In this document: positions 21,654-31,432 of the stretch, piece by piece
Numbering within the stretch: the stretch's first letter is position 1
Layout of the letters: every line of letters starts with the position of its first letter
Source: a virus
DNA: 36,924 bases
Virus record (IMG/VR): IMGVR_UViG_3300030508_000011
Coordinates: 1 to 36,924 of that record
Strand: one strand, 5' to 3'
Notes under the pieces: model-generated
The model's database searches: none
The model's input: only the letters and a program-made list of their open reading frames with translations
Told to the model about the DNA's origin: nothing
Translations under genes and position numbers: made by a program

Positions 21654-24600
21654 TGGCGAAAAGCAATGTTCCAATAAATTTTAGCCAAGGATTGAATACT
21701 AAGGTAGATCCGTGGCAAACGCCTATAGGTCAGTTCGAACTTTTGCAAAATAGTATTTTCTCCAAGGGAGGGATGTTACAGAAGCGTAATGGATATGGTC
21801 TAATTACGATCAACACTCCGCCAAGCACATATCTTACGACGTTAAATGGAAATCTCACGTCTATTGGATCAACAGTAAATGCATATTCGTCGAGTCTTAA
21901 TTCATGGATCACTAAGGGAACACTTCAACCATGTTCTTTAAGTGTGTTACCGTTGATAAGAAACAATTTGAATCAAACGCAGACAGACTCCGCAGTAGCA
22001 AGCGGAATGGTCTGCACGACATTCACTGAAACGAATACGACGACGGCGGCGGTCGTAACCCAATATCTTTTCGCTGTTGCTGATGTCGTGACGGGCCAAA
22101 ATATTGTTGAGCCTACGGCAATTCCAGTAATTACGAATGGAGTTATTACTGGATCGTCTAGAGTTTTCGTGGTTGGTAATTATTTTGTAATTGTAAGTCA
22201 GGTCCAGGTTTCTGGATCAAGCTCTTATCTTCAATATGCATCTATCCCAATCGCCAATCCTGTAAACACAACGACGAACGCAGCAAATGTATCAGCAGCT
22301 CAAAATGTCACAGCGGAAGTATATGTTCCGGAATCTTCAAATCCTGGATGGGATGGGATTGTAGCGAACAACACTCTTGTTGTAGCCTATAATTCAACTA
22401 CTACAGCGGTTGGCGTACATGTCGCGTCTCTTACGAATGCTCAGATCGCAAGTAATCTTGCAAGTACCGTCATCCATCAATTTAACAATGCGGCATACAT
22501 TGGTGCGATTGTATCTGTTTGCGTTGATACGACTAATTCCACTAATCCTGTTTTTTATATAAGCTTTTGGAACAACTCGACAACAAATGGATATACCGCA
22601 GCGGTTACGATTGCATTCGGAACTATTACGCAGCAGTTCGCTCCTCAACAGATCATCACAAGTGTGGCTGTCGCGAATCTGGCGTCGGCCGCTCAAAACG
22701 GAATATCTACAATATTCTGGGAGACGACAAACTCCACTGGTAACTTCATCTCTAATATTACCGTAACTTCCGCAGGAGTCGTTGGAACTGCGTCGGTATC
22801 AGTTCGAAGTGTTGGTCTTGCATCGAAAGCATTTATTGTTAATGGAGTGATTTATTATCTATCGGCATTCTCGACATTATTCCAGCCGACATATTTCTTA
22901 ATCAATGGATCAACCAGTACAAGTGCGAATCCTATTGTTGTTGCCAAACTCGCATATCAGAATGGCGGCGGATACCTGGCTCTTGGATTGCCAAACGTAT
23001 CTATTACCGATGGAATCGCTCAAATCTCATACCTCTATAAGGATGACGTTGAGGCCTTAAATACATTGAGCAATCCTCAACTCACGACAGCTGGAGGAAT
23101 TTATAGTCAAACGGGAATCAATCTCGTTTCATTTGACGTTGAGACCACAGCTATAAGCACGGCGGAAATTGCAAACAATCTTCATATCTCTGGCGGGTTT
23201 TTATCCATGTATGATGGATATCTTCCTGTCGAGCATAATTTCTTTGTCTTTCCGGAAACGATTAGTGCAATTTACACAGAAGACTCAACCGTTACTCCGA
23301 CCGGTACGACAACGAATGGTTCGTTTGTTATTACCGCTGTTTCAAGCGTGTCTGGTGTCGCACCTGGTATGACAATTTCAGGAGCGGGAATACCGGCAAA
23401 TGCAATTGTCGTATTAGTTGGAACAAGCGCGATCACAATGAATGTTGCTGCGACCGCGAATCATTCATCTGAAACGATAACAATACTTGGTAATATTCAA
23501 GCGGCCCCAACGGACGAAACTGCTGGTCTTGGCGCATATTATTATATCGCTACCTATGAATGGACTGACAATCAAGGCTTAGCTTATCGATCCGCTCCTA
23601 GTATTCCTATAACTTATACTTCTGCAGGATCTGCTGCTAAGGGATCTGTTGCGATCACAGTTCCAACATTGAGATTGACCGCGAAGATTGCAAACAAGGT
23701 TAAAATCGTAATTTATCGATGGAGTAGTTTCACTGAAGTTTATAATCAGGTAACGACAATTGCCGCTCCTGTGTTGAATGATACAACCATTGATACGGTT
23801 ACTTTTGTCGATGTCTATCCAGATACTTCGATTGAGGGAAACAATATCCTCTATACGACCGGTGGCGTGGTTCCGGATTACAATTCTCCGGCTACATCGG
23901 TCATGACTCTATTCGATACAAGATTATGGTCAATCATCGCAGAAGATCCAAATACTCTTGGCGTAAGCAAACAAGTCATTGAGGCAACACCAGTTGAGAT
24001 GTCTGCTATGTTTACTATCTACGTTGCACCGAACATTGGGACTACTGGATCAACTGGACCAATGCGGGCGCTTGCTCCGATGGATGATAAACTTATCATC
24101 TTTAAGAAAAATGCTATTTACTACATCAATGGGGTTGGCCCCAATAACCTGGGGACTACTTCTGTTGGATGTAGCTTAGGAAATTACTCTCAACCTATTT
24201 TCATTACCTCAGTCGTTGGCTGTGATAATCAAAACAGCATTGTCCTTACAGATAAGGGGCTCATGTTCCAATCTGATAAGGGTATTTGGCTTCTTGATCG
24301 ACAGCTTCAGACTTCATATATCGGTGCTCCAGTAGAAGATTTCAATTCATCTGTGGTTACTAGTTCAAACGTAATACCGGAAACCAATTATGTTGTTTTC
24401 ACTTTGGATAGTGGTCAGTCTCTTATGTATGATTATTATTATGGGCAATGGGGGACGTTCGTAGGGTTCTCATCCGTGTCGAGCTGTATTTACAATGGCT
24501 TGCACACTATTCTTGATAAATATGGACGTATTTTGCAAGAAACGCCTGGCCAATATTTGGATGGAAGTAATCCAGTATTGATGGCGTTTAATACGGCATG

Positions 24601-24997
24601 GATTAATCTCGCAGGCGTTCAAGGATTCGAGAGATTCTATTGGTTCTATCTTTTGGGAAGATATCTCTCGCCTCATTTCATTGAATGTGGAATTGCGTAC
24701 AATTACAATGATAGTTTAGTGCAAAGTTCTCAAATTGATCCGATCAATTTCGCATCATCTGTTTCTTCTCCATATGGGGACCAGTCGGCACCTTATGGAT
24801 CGCCTATTGATTTAGAGCAATGGCTCGTTCATGCTCAATATCAGAAATGCCAATCGTTTCAGATTCAAATTAGAGAGGTATTTAATCCAGCATTTGGCAC
24901 CGTTGCTGGTCCTGGATTTACTTTGTCAGGACTCAATCTCGTTGCACTTATGAAGCGTGGAAGTCGTCCGATTTCTCAGGCTACTACTACAGGATAA
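21653..24997 (+). CDS. Tail tube/tip protein (podovirus gp10/gp12-like)
   Basis: The protein is 1,114 aa. GTG at 21653 overlaps the TAG of the previous gene. It starts AKSNVPINFSQGLNTKVDPW, then SIFSKGGMLQKRNGYG, the usual opening of the large podovirus tail tubular/stabilisation proteins (compare T7 gp12 and P22 gp10), which form a beta-propeller tube below the adaptor. Later segments (VVPDYNSPATSVMTLFDTRL; MDDKLIIFKKNAIYYINGVG) fit that propeller fold. An Ig-like insert at about 545-612 (GMTISGAGIPANAIVVLVGT) resembles that in the protein encoded at 17589. Confidence 0.78.
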   Translation: MAKSNVPINFSQGLNTKVDPWQTPIGQFELLQNSIFSKGGMLQKRNGYGLITINTPPSTYLTTLNGNLTSIGSTVNAYSSSLNSWITKGTLQPCSLSVLPLIRNNLNQTQTDSAVASGMVCTTFTETNTTTAAVVTQYLFAVADVVTGQNIVEPTAIPVITNGVITGSSRVFVVGNYFVIVSQVQVSGSSSYLQYASIPIANPVNTTTNAANVSAAQNVTAEVYVPESSNPGWDGIVANNTLVVAYNSTTTAVGVHVASLTNAQIASNLASTVIHQFNNAAYIGAIVSVCVDTTNSTNPVFYISFWNNSTTNGYTAAVTIAFGTITQQFAPQQIITSVAVANLASAAQNGISTIFWETTNSTGNFISNITVTSAGVVGTASVSVRSVGLASKAFIVNGVIYYLSAFSTLFQPTYFLINGSTSTSANPIVVAKLAYQNGGGYLALGLPNVSITDGIAQISYLYKDDVEALNTLSNPQLTTAGGIYSQTGINLVSFDVETTAISTAEIANNLHISGGFLSMYDGYLPVEHNFFVFPETISAIYTEDSTVTPTGTTTNGSFVITAVSSVSGVAPGMTISGAGIPANAIVVLVGTSAITMNVAATANHSSETITILGNIQAAPTDETAGLGAYYYIATYEWTDNQGLAYRSAPSIPITYTSAGSAAKGSVAITVPTLRLTAKIANKVKIVIYRWSSFTEVYNQVTTIAAPVLNDTTIDTVTFVDVYPDTSIEGNNILYTTGGVVPDYNSPATSVMTLFDTRLWSIIAEDPNTLGVSKQVIEATPVEMSAMFTIYVAPNIGTTGSTGPMRALAPMDDKLIIFKKNAIYYINGVGPNNLGTTSVGCSLGNYSQPIFITSVVGCDNQNSIVLTDKGLMFQSDKGIWLLDRQLQTSYIGAPVEDFNSSVVTSSNVIPETNYVVFTLDSGQSLMYDYYYGQWGTFVGFSSVSSCIYNGLHTILDKYGRILQETPGQYLDGSNPVLMAFNTAWINLAGVQGFERFYWFYLLGRYLSPHFIECGIAYNYNDSLVQSSQIDPINFASSVSSPYGDQSAPYGSPIDLEQWLVHAQYQKCQSFQIQIREVFNPAFGTVAGPGFTLSGLNLVALMKRGSRPISQATTTG

Positions 24998-25007
24998 GGA
25001 TAAAAAT

Positions 25008-26465
25008 ATGAGCTGGACCGTTGATAAGAAATTAGCGTTCGTTCACAAAATGACAAAAGAGGCTTTGTCCAGCATCCCACATTATGATGCTGGTGGACCA
25101 GTCAGTGGTCCGACAACTCTTAACACAAATGGTGTAAATACAAATCAGTCCGGGCCGTCGTCTATTACTTCTCCGGTCACCAATACATATGAGAATTTGG
25201 GATATGGAGCAATCCCGGGCGTTACGAGTGCACTTAATGGAATTAGTAATGCATTCACTAATAACTTTCAAGGACAGGCCGCTCCGATTCAGCAAGGAAC
25301 GAATGCTGGACAGTTAAATGCAGCTTATTCAGGAGCTCAGACTGGATTAAATAATCAAGCTGGTCTTGTTTCTCAAACACAACCAGGTGTTGCGCAAGGA
25401 CTTGGTGCTCAAGGGGTATTATCAGGTCAGCTCGCAGCGCAGGCCTCAGGCCAAGGACCGAATCCTGCACAAGCAGCGTTGAATCAATCAACGGGACAGA
25501 ATATAGCGCAACAAGCGGCATTAGCAGCGGGGCAGAGGGGCGCTGGAGCTAATGCTGGCTTGATCGCATCACAGAACGCACAACAGGGTGCCGCAACTCA
25601 ACAGCAAGCCGTAGGACAATCAGCTACGCTTCAAGCACAACAGCAGTTGGCGGCTCAACAAGAACAAGCAGCTCTTGCCGCCCAGCAGGTTGGCCAGGGC
25701 GCGACGGCAGTTCAGAATCAGAATCAACAGCAACAAAATGAACAGAATATCCTTCAAGGCGCTAATACTTCTGCAAACAATGCGGCTGTGTCTCAGCAGT
25801 CTAATATTAATAACGTGAATTCACAGACTGCGGCTTCAAATCAAAATGAAGCAAACACAGTATTTGGTGGGATAACAGCCGGCATCTCATCTCTTTTCGC
25901 AGATGGCGGATATGTTTCTGATACACCGGCGTTTCAGCCTACAGCAAGCGATGTATCTAGTGGTCCATCAGTTCCGGCAACGTCTACTCTTCCAGTTTCG
26001 TCATCTGGTTCTTCTGGCGGATCTGGTGGTGGTGGCGCTGGAGCAGGTGCCTTGTTGGCTGCTCTTGCCAATGGTGGACAAGTTGGCCCACAGAGTGCTG
26101 TTGGACAATACTTAAATCAAGGCAGATCACAACAGATGCCCATGGCTGCACAGCCAATGCAAATGAATCCAGTACCCGCAATGGCAAATGGTGGAAAAGC
26201 GATGAGAATGCTTCCGCCAATGCATGGGAAAAATGAAATGCTCAAGGCTAAAGGCGGGAAAGTAAAGGCTGACGGCAAAGGACAAGACGCCAAAGTAAAT
26301 CATGATAGCTACGCTAATGATAAGGTCCCTGCGCTTCTTTCTCAGGGCGAAGTCGTTATGGATAAAGATACGTTGAATGATCCGGGTCAAATTGGTCAAA
26401 TGGCTAGAGCTGTTGCTCAACACATTCAGCAGAGAAACCAATCAAAAGGAAAACGTCGTGTTTAA
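25008..26465 (+). CDS. Ejection-type internal virion protein, Gln/Ala/Gly-rich
   Basis: The 485-aa form begins MSWTVDKKLAFVHKMTKEAL, 10 bp after the tail gene stop, with AAGGA nearby; a longer frame from 24957 lies inside that gene. The central part is a Gln/Ala/Asn low-complexity helix (about 90-290). Repeated ADGGYV, ANGGQV, ANGGKA and KGGKV elements precede a C-terminal signature YANDKVPALLSQGEVVMDKD common to phage virion proteins. It is the first of three such genes in the place of podovirus ejection proteins that form the channel through the cell envelope. Confidence 0.72.
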   Translation: MSWTVDKKLAFVHKMTKEALSSIPHYDAGGPVSGPTTLNTNGVNTNQSGPSSITSPVTNTYENLGYGAIPGVTSALNGISNAFTNNFQGQAAPIQQGTNAGQLNAAYSGAQTGLNNQAGLVSQTQPGVAQGLGAQGVLSGQLAAQASGQGPNPAQAALNQSTGQNIAQQAALAAGQRGAGANAGLIASQNAQQGAATQQQAVGQSATLQAQQQLAAQQEQAALAAQQVGQGATAVQNQNQQQQNEQNILQGANTSANNAAVSQQSNINNVNSQTAASNQNEANTVFGGITAGISSLFADGGYVSDTPAFQPTASDVSSGPSVPATSTLPVSSSGSSGGSGGGGAGAGALLAALANGGQVGPQSAVGQYLNQGRSQQMPMAAQPMQMNPVPAMANGGKAMRMLPPMHGKNEMLKAKGGKVKADGKGQDAKVNHDSYANDKVPALLSQGEVVMDKDTLNDPGQIGQMARAVAQHIQQRNQSKGKRRV

Positions 26466-28089
26466 GAATTTGGACGGATTCAAAAAAATTCACGAAGATA
26501 AAGATAAGACCGTCATGCAGCATAATAAGGGCCATAGAATCACGATAGCAAATCGTGCTTTACCGGCACTTCAAAGAAAACAGCTTCAATCGCTTCCATT
26601 GCATGAATGCAGTGGTGGTGCGATCAAAATGGCAGGCGGCGGTAAGATTGGGCATTACTATGACGGAGGGAAAACAGTTCCGCTGGTCGATTATGGCCAA
26701 AACTCTACGCCGGCAGATGTTCAAGACTATACTCCGGTCGCTCAAGGAACAGGAGTTGGTGATCAATTCAATCGTATTGCTGCCAATAACCTTCCGACAA
26801 CCCCGGTACCGGCTGCGGGGCCAGCAAATGAATCTGAAGCAATTTCTGATGAGTTAGGTGTTGGAAAGAAATCTCAAGAAAAACAACCCCCGGCGCCCGT
26901 GGCCGATGAAGACGATGACACACAAGACGATACAGACAAACCACCAGTACCAGCGCCCGTGGCTGCGCCGCCCGCAGGACAACCAGGGCAACAGTCTTTC
27001 AATCCTAATGACATTATTGGTTTAGAATCTGCCGGAATTAAAGGACAAGCGAATGCTGAGTCTCAACTTGCACAAGCACAATTAGCTACTGAACAAAACT
27101 ATCAAAAGCAGATGGCAGATGAGAATGTTAAATGGCAAGCCCAGCAACAGCAGATGTTCGGTCAGATTGGATCGTCTCTTCAAGACGTAAAGAATGGTCA
27201 TATAAATCCAAATCAATATATGGAGAACATGAGCTCTGGCCAGAAGGTATCTACTGCCATTGGTCTGTTTCTTGGTGGATTATCTAGCGCATTTACACAT
27301 CAAGGAAATCCAGCGATGGATATGCTGAATAAACAGATAGACAGAGATATCGATGCTCAAAAAACCGGTCTAAATAACAAGATGAATATCTATCATGCTT
27401 ATCTTGATCAATATCACAATGCTGCCGCTGCAGAAAACATGACTCGCGCAACTCAGCTAGGTATTTATGGATCACAGTTAAGGGAAGCCGCCGCAAAGAG
27501 TGGAGATCCATTAGCACAAGCTAGAGCAAAAATTGGATTGGCTCAAATTCAACAGCAAATGTATCCACTGATTCAAAATGCTCAGCTCAATGCAAATGCC
27601 GCTAAATTTAATGGGACTTCCCCGCAAAATGGATCAGAGCCTGAATTCCAATCATTGCTTAGCAACTCTCAGAGAGCTGGCTCTCCTCTATATAAAGATC
27701 TACAAGAAAAATACATTCCTGGAGTTGGAGTAACCAAAATTCCAGTTCAAAAAGAAGATATATCGGAGTTGTCTACATATAAGAATCTCAATGACCTCGC
27801 AAAGCAAGCTCAAGACTTTGCTCAAACTACTGGGCGAACTCTTCCGGGAACAAATGCAAATCAAAAGGCAAATGATATTGCCAATCAATTACGTCTTCAG
27901 ATTGGACAACTGGTAAACCTCAAGCGTATCAATGAATATGAAGCTAAGAAATACGATGATCTCGTTAGATCTCCAGGAGCATGGAATCAAGGATCAGCAA
28001 TTCAGTCGTTCAAAGATTTGAGATCGGATATTGCTGGAAAAACTCAAAGTCTTGGTCAGAAACTTGGCATCACGCCGTTCAGGAGATAA
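26458..28089 (+). CDS. Ejection-type internal virion protein
   Basis: GTG at 26458-26460 follows AAGGAAAA and overlaps the previous stop by 8 bp; the frame further upstream lies inside the previous gene. The 543-aa protein opens FKNLDGFKKIHEDKDKTVMQ, then HNKGHRITIANRALPALQRK, a pattern I recall from environmental podovirus genes. AGGGKIGHYYDGGKT links it to its neighbour. A Pro/Asp linker (about 130-195) leads to long Gln/Ala-rich helices (QLAQAQLATEQNYQKQMADE) and a hydrophobic Gly segment (STAIGLFLGGLSSAF) that may insert in membrane during ejection. Confidence 0.7.
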   Translation: MFKNLDGFKKIHEDKDKTVMQHNKGHRITIANRALPALQRKQLQSLPLHECSGGAIKMAGGGKIGHYYDGGKTVPLVDYGQNSTPADVQDYTPVAQGTGVGDQFNRIAANNLPTTPVPAAGPANESEAISDELGVGKKSQEKQPPAPVADEDDDTQDDTDKPPVPAPVAAPPAGQPGQQSFNPNDIIGLESAGIKGQANAESQLAQAQLATEQNYQKQMADENVKWQAQQQQMFGQIGSSLQDVKNGHINPNQYMENMSSGQKVSTAIGLFLGGLSSAFTHQGNPAMDMLNKQIDRDIDAQKTGLNNKMNIYHAYLDQYHNAAAAENMTRATQLGIYGSQLREAAAKSGDPLAQARAKIGLAQIQQQMYPLIQNAQLNANAAKFNGTSPQNGSEPEFQSLLSNSQRAGSPLYKDLQEKYIPGVGVTKIPVQKEDISELSTYKNLNDLAKQAQDFAQTTGRTLPGTNANQKANDIANQLRLQIGQLVNLKRINEYEAKKYDDLVRSPGAWNQGSAIQSFKDLRSDIAGKTQSLGQKLGITPFRR

Positions 28090-30642
28090 ATGGCAGATTT
28101 TGATGCTAATGAATTTCTAAATAATGAACCGGCGAGCGGAGCAACTCCTTCTCAGCCCGCAGCAAAACCAGCCGCGCAGCCCTCGTCCGCATTTAATGCG
28201 AATGATTTTCTAGGAAATGAGCCTGGAGTTGGAGATGCCGGAGTTGATCAGCGCCTTGCTCAATATGATAACTTACAGGCTAAATACGGAACTCCTGGGC
28301 AACAAGCAATTGCTGGTCTCGAAGGCTTAGCTCAAGGTGTTGTTGGATCTATTGCTCCGGCCGCCGAAGTTGCTACTGGTCTTACGACTCCAGAAGCCAT
28401 TCGCGGAAGAGAAGAAGCCAATTCTTTAACTCACGGAATAACTAAAGCTACTGGCTTTGGTGGATCATTGCTTGCTGGCGCTGGTGTTGGACGCGCTGTT
28501 GGTGCTGTTGGTGAGGGCGCAGCGGCCCTGGCTGGCTTGGGCGATGTCGCAAAGGCTACCGAAGCGGCTTCTCAAGCTGAAAAATTAGGCGCTCCGGCTA
28601 TCGCGGCGGCATTTAGACCAACTATACAGGCGCGTCTTGCTGCCACTGGAATCAAGACAGGCGCCGAGATGGCAGCACTTCAGGCAGATGATGAAGTGTC
28701 GAAAATGATTACTCAATCAGATCCAAATCAATCATTAGGGTCTGCTGCAATTAACATTGGTCTCTCTGGAATTATGGGCATTGGCGGTGGCGCTGCGCTC
28801 GGAGTGGTGAGCCCTCTATGGTCCACGGCTAAGAATATGATTGGCGCCGAGAAGGTAGCTAATGACTTCATGGGTGAGACAAAATTCTTACGAGAAAATC
28901 CAAATCTAGCCGAAGGCGCGGCAAGCGAAGTAACGACCAGAATGGCAGAGGCAGATCAAATATTAAATGGCGGGCTTAAGGGTAAAGCGATTGCAGCAAC
29001 ACTTCCTGATGCTACACCAGAGAATCTCGGTAAGATTGACGCCCATTTGAGCGATATTGCTCAACAGGGACAAAAGAGGATTCAGGAGGCATCTGAGAAT
29101 GCATATTTAAAAGGGGCTGTTCCTAAGCTCCAACAAGATCTGAATGATTATCTTGAAGTAGTAACGAATCCACAGGCGTCTATTGCTGACAAGTGGGATG
29201 CGCTTGATGATTACAAACGCGCAAGCCAGGGTCATGCGAATTACAATATATTGACTGGCGGAGCTGAAGATAAGGCTCTCTCAAAATGGATTAAACCATT
29301 CAATGCATCTCTTAGAGAAGCCGCTGAAAATACCGATGTCTGGGGTCAGGCTGGTGATGTTCAAAAAACTGTGAACAAAGCCACTTCCGCTTTGTATGAT
29401 GCCCAAAGCGATTTCATTGCAAAAGCTACCGATAAAGAGCTTGGCGAGAGAGTCGCTAGTCCGACAAAACTTCAAACTCTTATCAATACTTCCGAATCAG
29501 GCAAGGTTGGAGTTAGACAGAATGCCGTTAAGAATTATTTAAAGGCGACACAAGATGCTGCCGATGCTATTAATGCCGTTCATATCAATAACGGCTTAGA
29601 AGCTCCGTTAGAATCAAAGTTAAATTCAACACCTGTTCTTAGCCATGTTTTAGATACGCCGATAACTGCTGGCAGAAGCCTTGCTCAATGGGCGCAGCGC
29701 AAAGGAACGCAGGCTCTCGCTCATTCTGTCGGAGAGGCGGCGGCTGGTGTTACTGGCGGTGGTTTTGGTTCAATTATTGGTCATCCTCTTCTTGGCGCGT
29801 GGGCTGGAGAGAAACTTTTAACTCCAGTTTTCTCAGCACTTGCTAAGCCGTTTGCGGAGAACGCCATCAATAGTCAGGCTATGAAATCCAGTATTGATTT
29901 CGCTGCGAATTCGGCTAAGGGAGCAACTATTTTAAATAAGGCAGCTGGGGCATTTTTCAAATCTGGTGAGATTGTTCCACAAAATCTTTTGCCAGATGAA
30001 AAATCAAGACAGAGGGTAAAATCACAAATTGCCGCGATCAGTGGAGATTCTCAGTTTGCTAAGAATGTTGGTGGAAATATTGGTCACTATTTACCAGATC
30101 ACGCGGTTGGCGCAGGAATGATTGCAGCGAATGCGGTCAACTATTTGAATACATTAAAGCCAAAGCAAACAATGAATAATCCATTAGACAGAGAACCTGC
30201 AATCAGTCGCGTTCAAGATCAGAAATACAATAGAGCGATTGATGTAGCTGAGCAGCCGCTGCTGGTTTTGCATCATGCTCAAAAAGGATCTCTCCAGGCT
30301 CAAGATGTTCAAACGCTAAACACATTATATCCATCTTTAAGAAAAGAGATGGTTTCTAGAATAACCGAAAGTATGACGAATCATGTAAGCGCTGGTAATG
30401 CGGTCCCATATCACCAAAGACAATCACTCAGCATGCTTTTAGGATCTCCACTTGATTCAACTCTAGCACTGCCAATAACTCAGGCAGTGATGAAGGCAAA
30501 TGGTTCTCAGCAGACATCTCAAGCGCAAGCACAGCCACAAGGGCAACATAAAGCATCTGGAAAAGAACTAGACCAGATCAATAAAGTGAATCAAATTTAC
30601 AACACTCCGATTGAACAAAGGCTTCAGAATAAAAAAGCTTAA
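28090..30642 (+). CDS. Large ejection-type internal virion protein
   Basis: The 850-aa protein has AGGAG 4 bases before the ATG. Its N-terminus has two copies of a short motif, FDANEFLNNEP at 4-14 and FNANDFLGNEP at 35-45. Several Gly/Ala hydrophobic stretches (GFGGSLLAGAGVGRAVGAVG, GIMGIGGGAALGVVSPLW, GGGFGSIIGHPLLGAWAG) alternate with long charged helices, as in podovirus proteins that leave the capsid first and cross the membranes. No lytic transglycosylase motif is seen. It is the last of three neighbouring ejection-type genes. The short repeated motif is a likely docking element for a partner. Confidence 0.7.
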   Translation: MADFDANEFLNNEPASGATPSQPAAKPAAQPSSAFNANDFLGNEPGVGDAGVDQRLAQYDNLQAKYGTPGQQAIAGLEGLAQGVVGSIAPAAEVATGLTTPEAIRGREEANSLTHGITKATGFGGSLLAGAGVGRAVGAVGEGAAALAGLGDVAKATEAASQAEKLGAPAIAAAFRPTIQARLAATGIKTGAEMAALQADDEVSKMITQSDPNQSLGSAAINIGLSGIMGIGGGAALGVVSPLWSTAKNMIGAEKVANDFMGETKFLRENPNLAEGAASEVTTRMAEADQILNGGLKGKAIAATLPDATPENLGKIDAHLSDIAQQGQKRIQEASENAYLKGAVPKLQQDLNDYLEVVTNPQASIADKWDALDDYKRASQGHANYNILTGGAEDKALSKWIKPFNASLREAAENTDVWGQAGDVQKTVNKATSALYDAQSDFIAKATDKELGERVASPTKLQTLINTSESGKVGVRQNAVKNYLKATQDAADAINAVHINNGLEAPLESKLNSTPVLSHVLDTPITAGRSLAQWAQRKGTQALAHSVGEAAAGVTGGGFGSIIGHPLLGAWAGEKLLTPVFSALAKPFAENAINSQAMKSSIDFAANSAKGATILNKAAGAFFKSGEIVPQNLLPDEKSRQRVKSQIAAISGDSQFAKNVGGNIGHYLPDHAVGAGMIAANAVNYLNTLKPKQTMNNPLDREPAISRVQDQKYNRAIDVAEQPLLVLHHAQKGSLQAQDVQTLNTLYPSLRKEMVSRITESMTNHVSAGNAVPYHQRQSLSMLLGSPLDSTLALPITQAVMKANGSQQTSQAQAQPQGQHKASGKELDQINKVNQIYNTPIEQRLQNKKA

Positions 30643-30673
30643 CGCTGTAAACATTAATGTAAGAACCTGCGGA

Positions 30674-30695
30674 TTAGCACCGCTAACTCTTTTTT
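30674..30695 (+). terminator. Possible weak terminator/hairpin
   Basis: TTAGC-ACC-GCTAA (30674-30686) is a perfect 5-bp stem, followed by CTC and six T. An alternative pairing, GCGG (30669-30672) with CCGC (30680-30683), competes. It is weak in GC and close to the next gene's binding site (AGAGGGG), so partial termination or a leader hairpin are both possible. Confidence 0.4.
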
Positions 30696-30707
30696 AGAGG
30701 GGATGAT

Positions 30708-31133
30708 ATGTCCGGGAAAAACCAATATCCTTTAACGCTTAATTGGCAGTCGACAGACCCACGGACGGGATTCCTACCTACAAATCCAAATACTGTGAAT
30801 GGAAGCAAGCCGTCTGGTATGGTTGGTGGCGTGATGACATCGACAAATGTCATCTATTCTCAGATCTTTGAATTATCTAGAATGGATAATATCGGCTTAG
30901 AGATTGCTTGGAGTGGAACGCCAACAGGCACCTTGTTGGTCTATGTTTCAAATTCTGGAATAAATTGGCCAAGTCTAGTTTTTAACCCTGCGTATGCTCA
31001 ACCATCTGGTAGTGCTGGAGTTGAGGGATTAAATATCAATCAATACCCATTCAAATGGATGATGCTTCAATATACTAATGCATCTGGATCTGGTGTTTTG
31101 ACTGCTTATGGACAAAACAAGGACCTCAATTAA
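30708..31133 (+). CDS. Small virion/fibre-associated protein
   Basis: The protein is 141 aa with AGGGG before the ATG. It is beta-rich and neutral (IFELSRMDNIGLEIAWSGTP, TLLVYVSNSGINWPSLV, KWMMLQYTNASGSGVLTAYG). This make-up resembles small jelly-roll proteins that decorate tails and appear next to fibre genes. No catalytic residues are seen. The ATG of the next gene overlaps its stop (TAATG). The function is inferred from neighbours only. Confidence 0.65.
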   Translation: MSGKNQYPLTLNWQSTDPRTGFLPTNPNTVNGSKPSGMVGGVMTSTNVIYSQIFELSRMDNIGLEIAWSGTPTGTLLVYVSNSGINWPSLVFNPAYAQPSGSAGVEGLNINQYPFKWMMLQYTNASGSGVLTAYGQNKDLN

Positions 31134-31432
31134 TGGCAACCGACTATCATGTATTTACATGGCCAGGATCAGGTGGGGGCGGCGGAAGCTCTGGGTCTCA
31201 ATCTGCTGCAATAGCTGGAAGTTCATCTTCTGCGTCTGTTGTATTCACAATTCCATTTGGAAGCACTAACTATGTTCCCCTATGGTCCATCACAAATACT
31301 GTTGATGCGGCTCCAATATTTTTAGACGGATATATTTCTGCGAAATCATCTGCTGGATTTACGGTTACTTTTAATGCTCCGACTGATTCGTCTAACTACA
31401 TCTTCAACTACGCGGTGTTCGCCTATGTTTAA
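31133..31432 (+). CDS. Small beta-rich tail-surface protein
   Basis: The 99-aa protein begins MATDYHVFTWPGSGGGGGSS, a Gly/Ser linker, then a beta sandwich-like body (SASVVFTIPFGSTNYVPLWS, SAGFTVTFNAPTDSSNYIFN) ending YAVFAYV. This strand order is similar to small H-type lectin-like or receptor-binding domains at the ends of phage fibres. It sits directly before the long fibre gene and overlaps it by 8 bp. Sugar binding is a hypothesis only. Confidence 0.65.
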   Translation: MATDYHVFTWPGSGGGGGSSGSQSAAIAGSSSSASVVFTIPFGSTNYVPLWSITNTVDAAPIFLDGYISAKSSAGFTVTFNAPTDSSNYIFNYAVFAYV

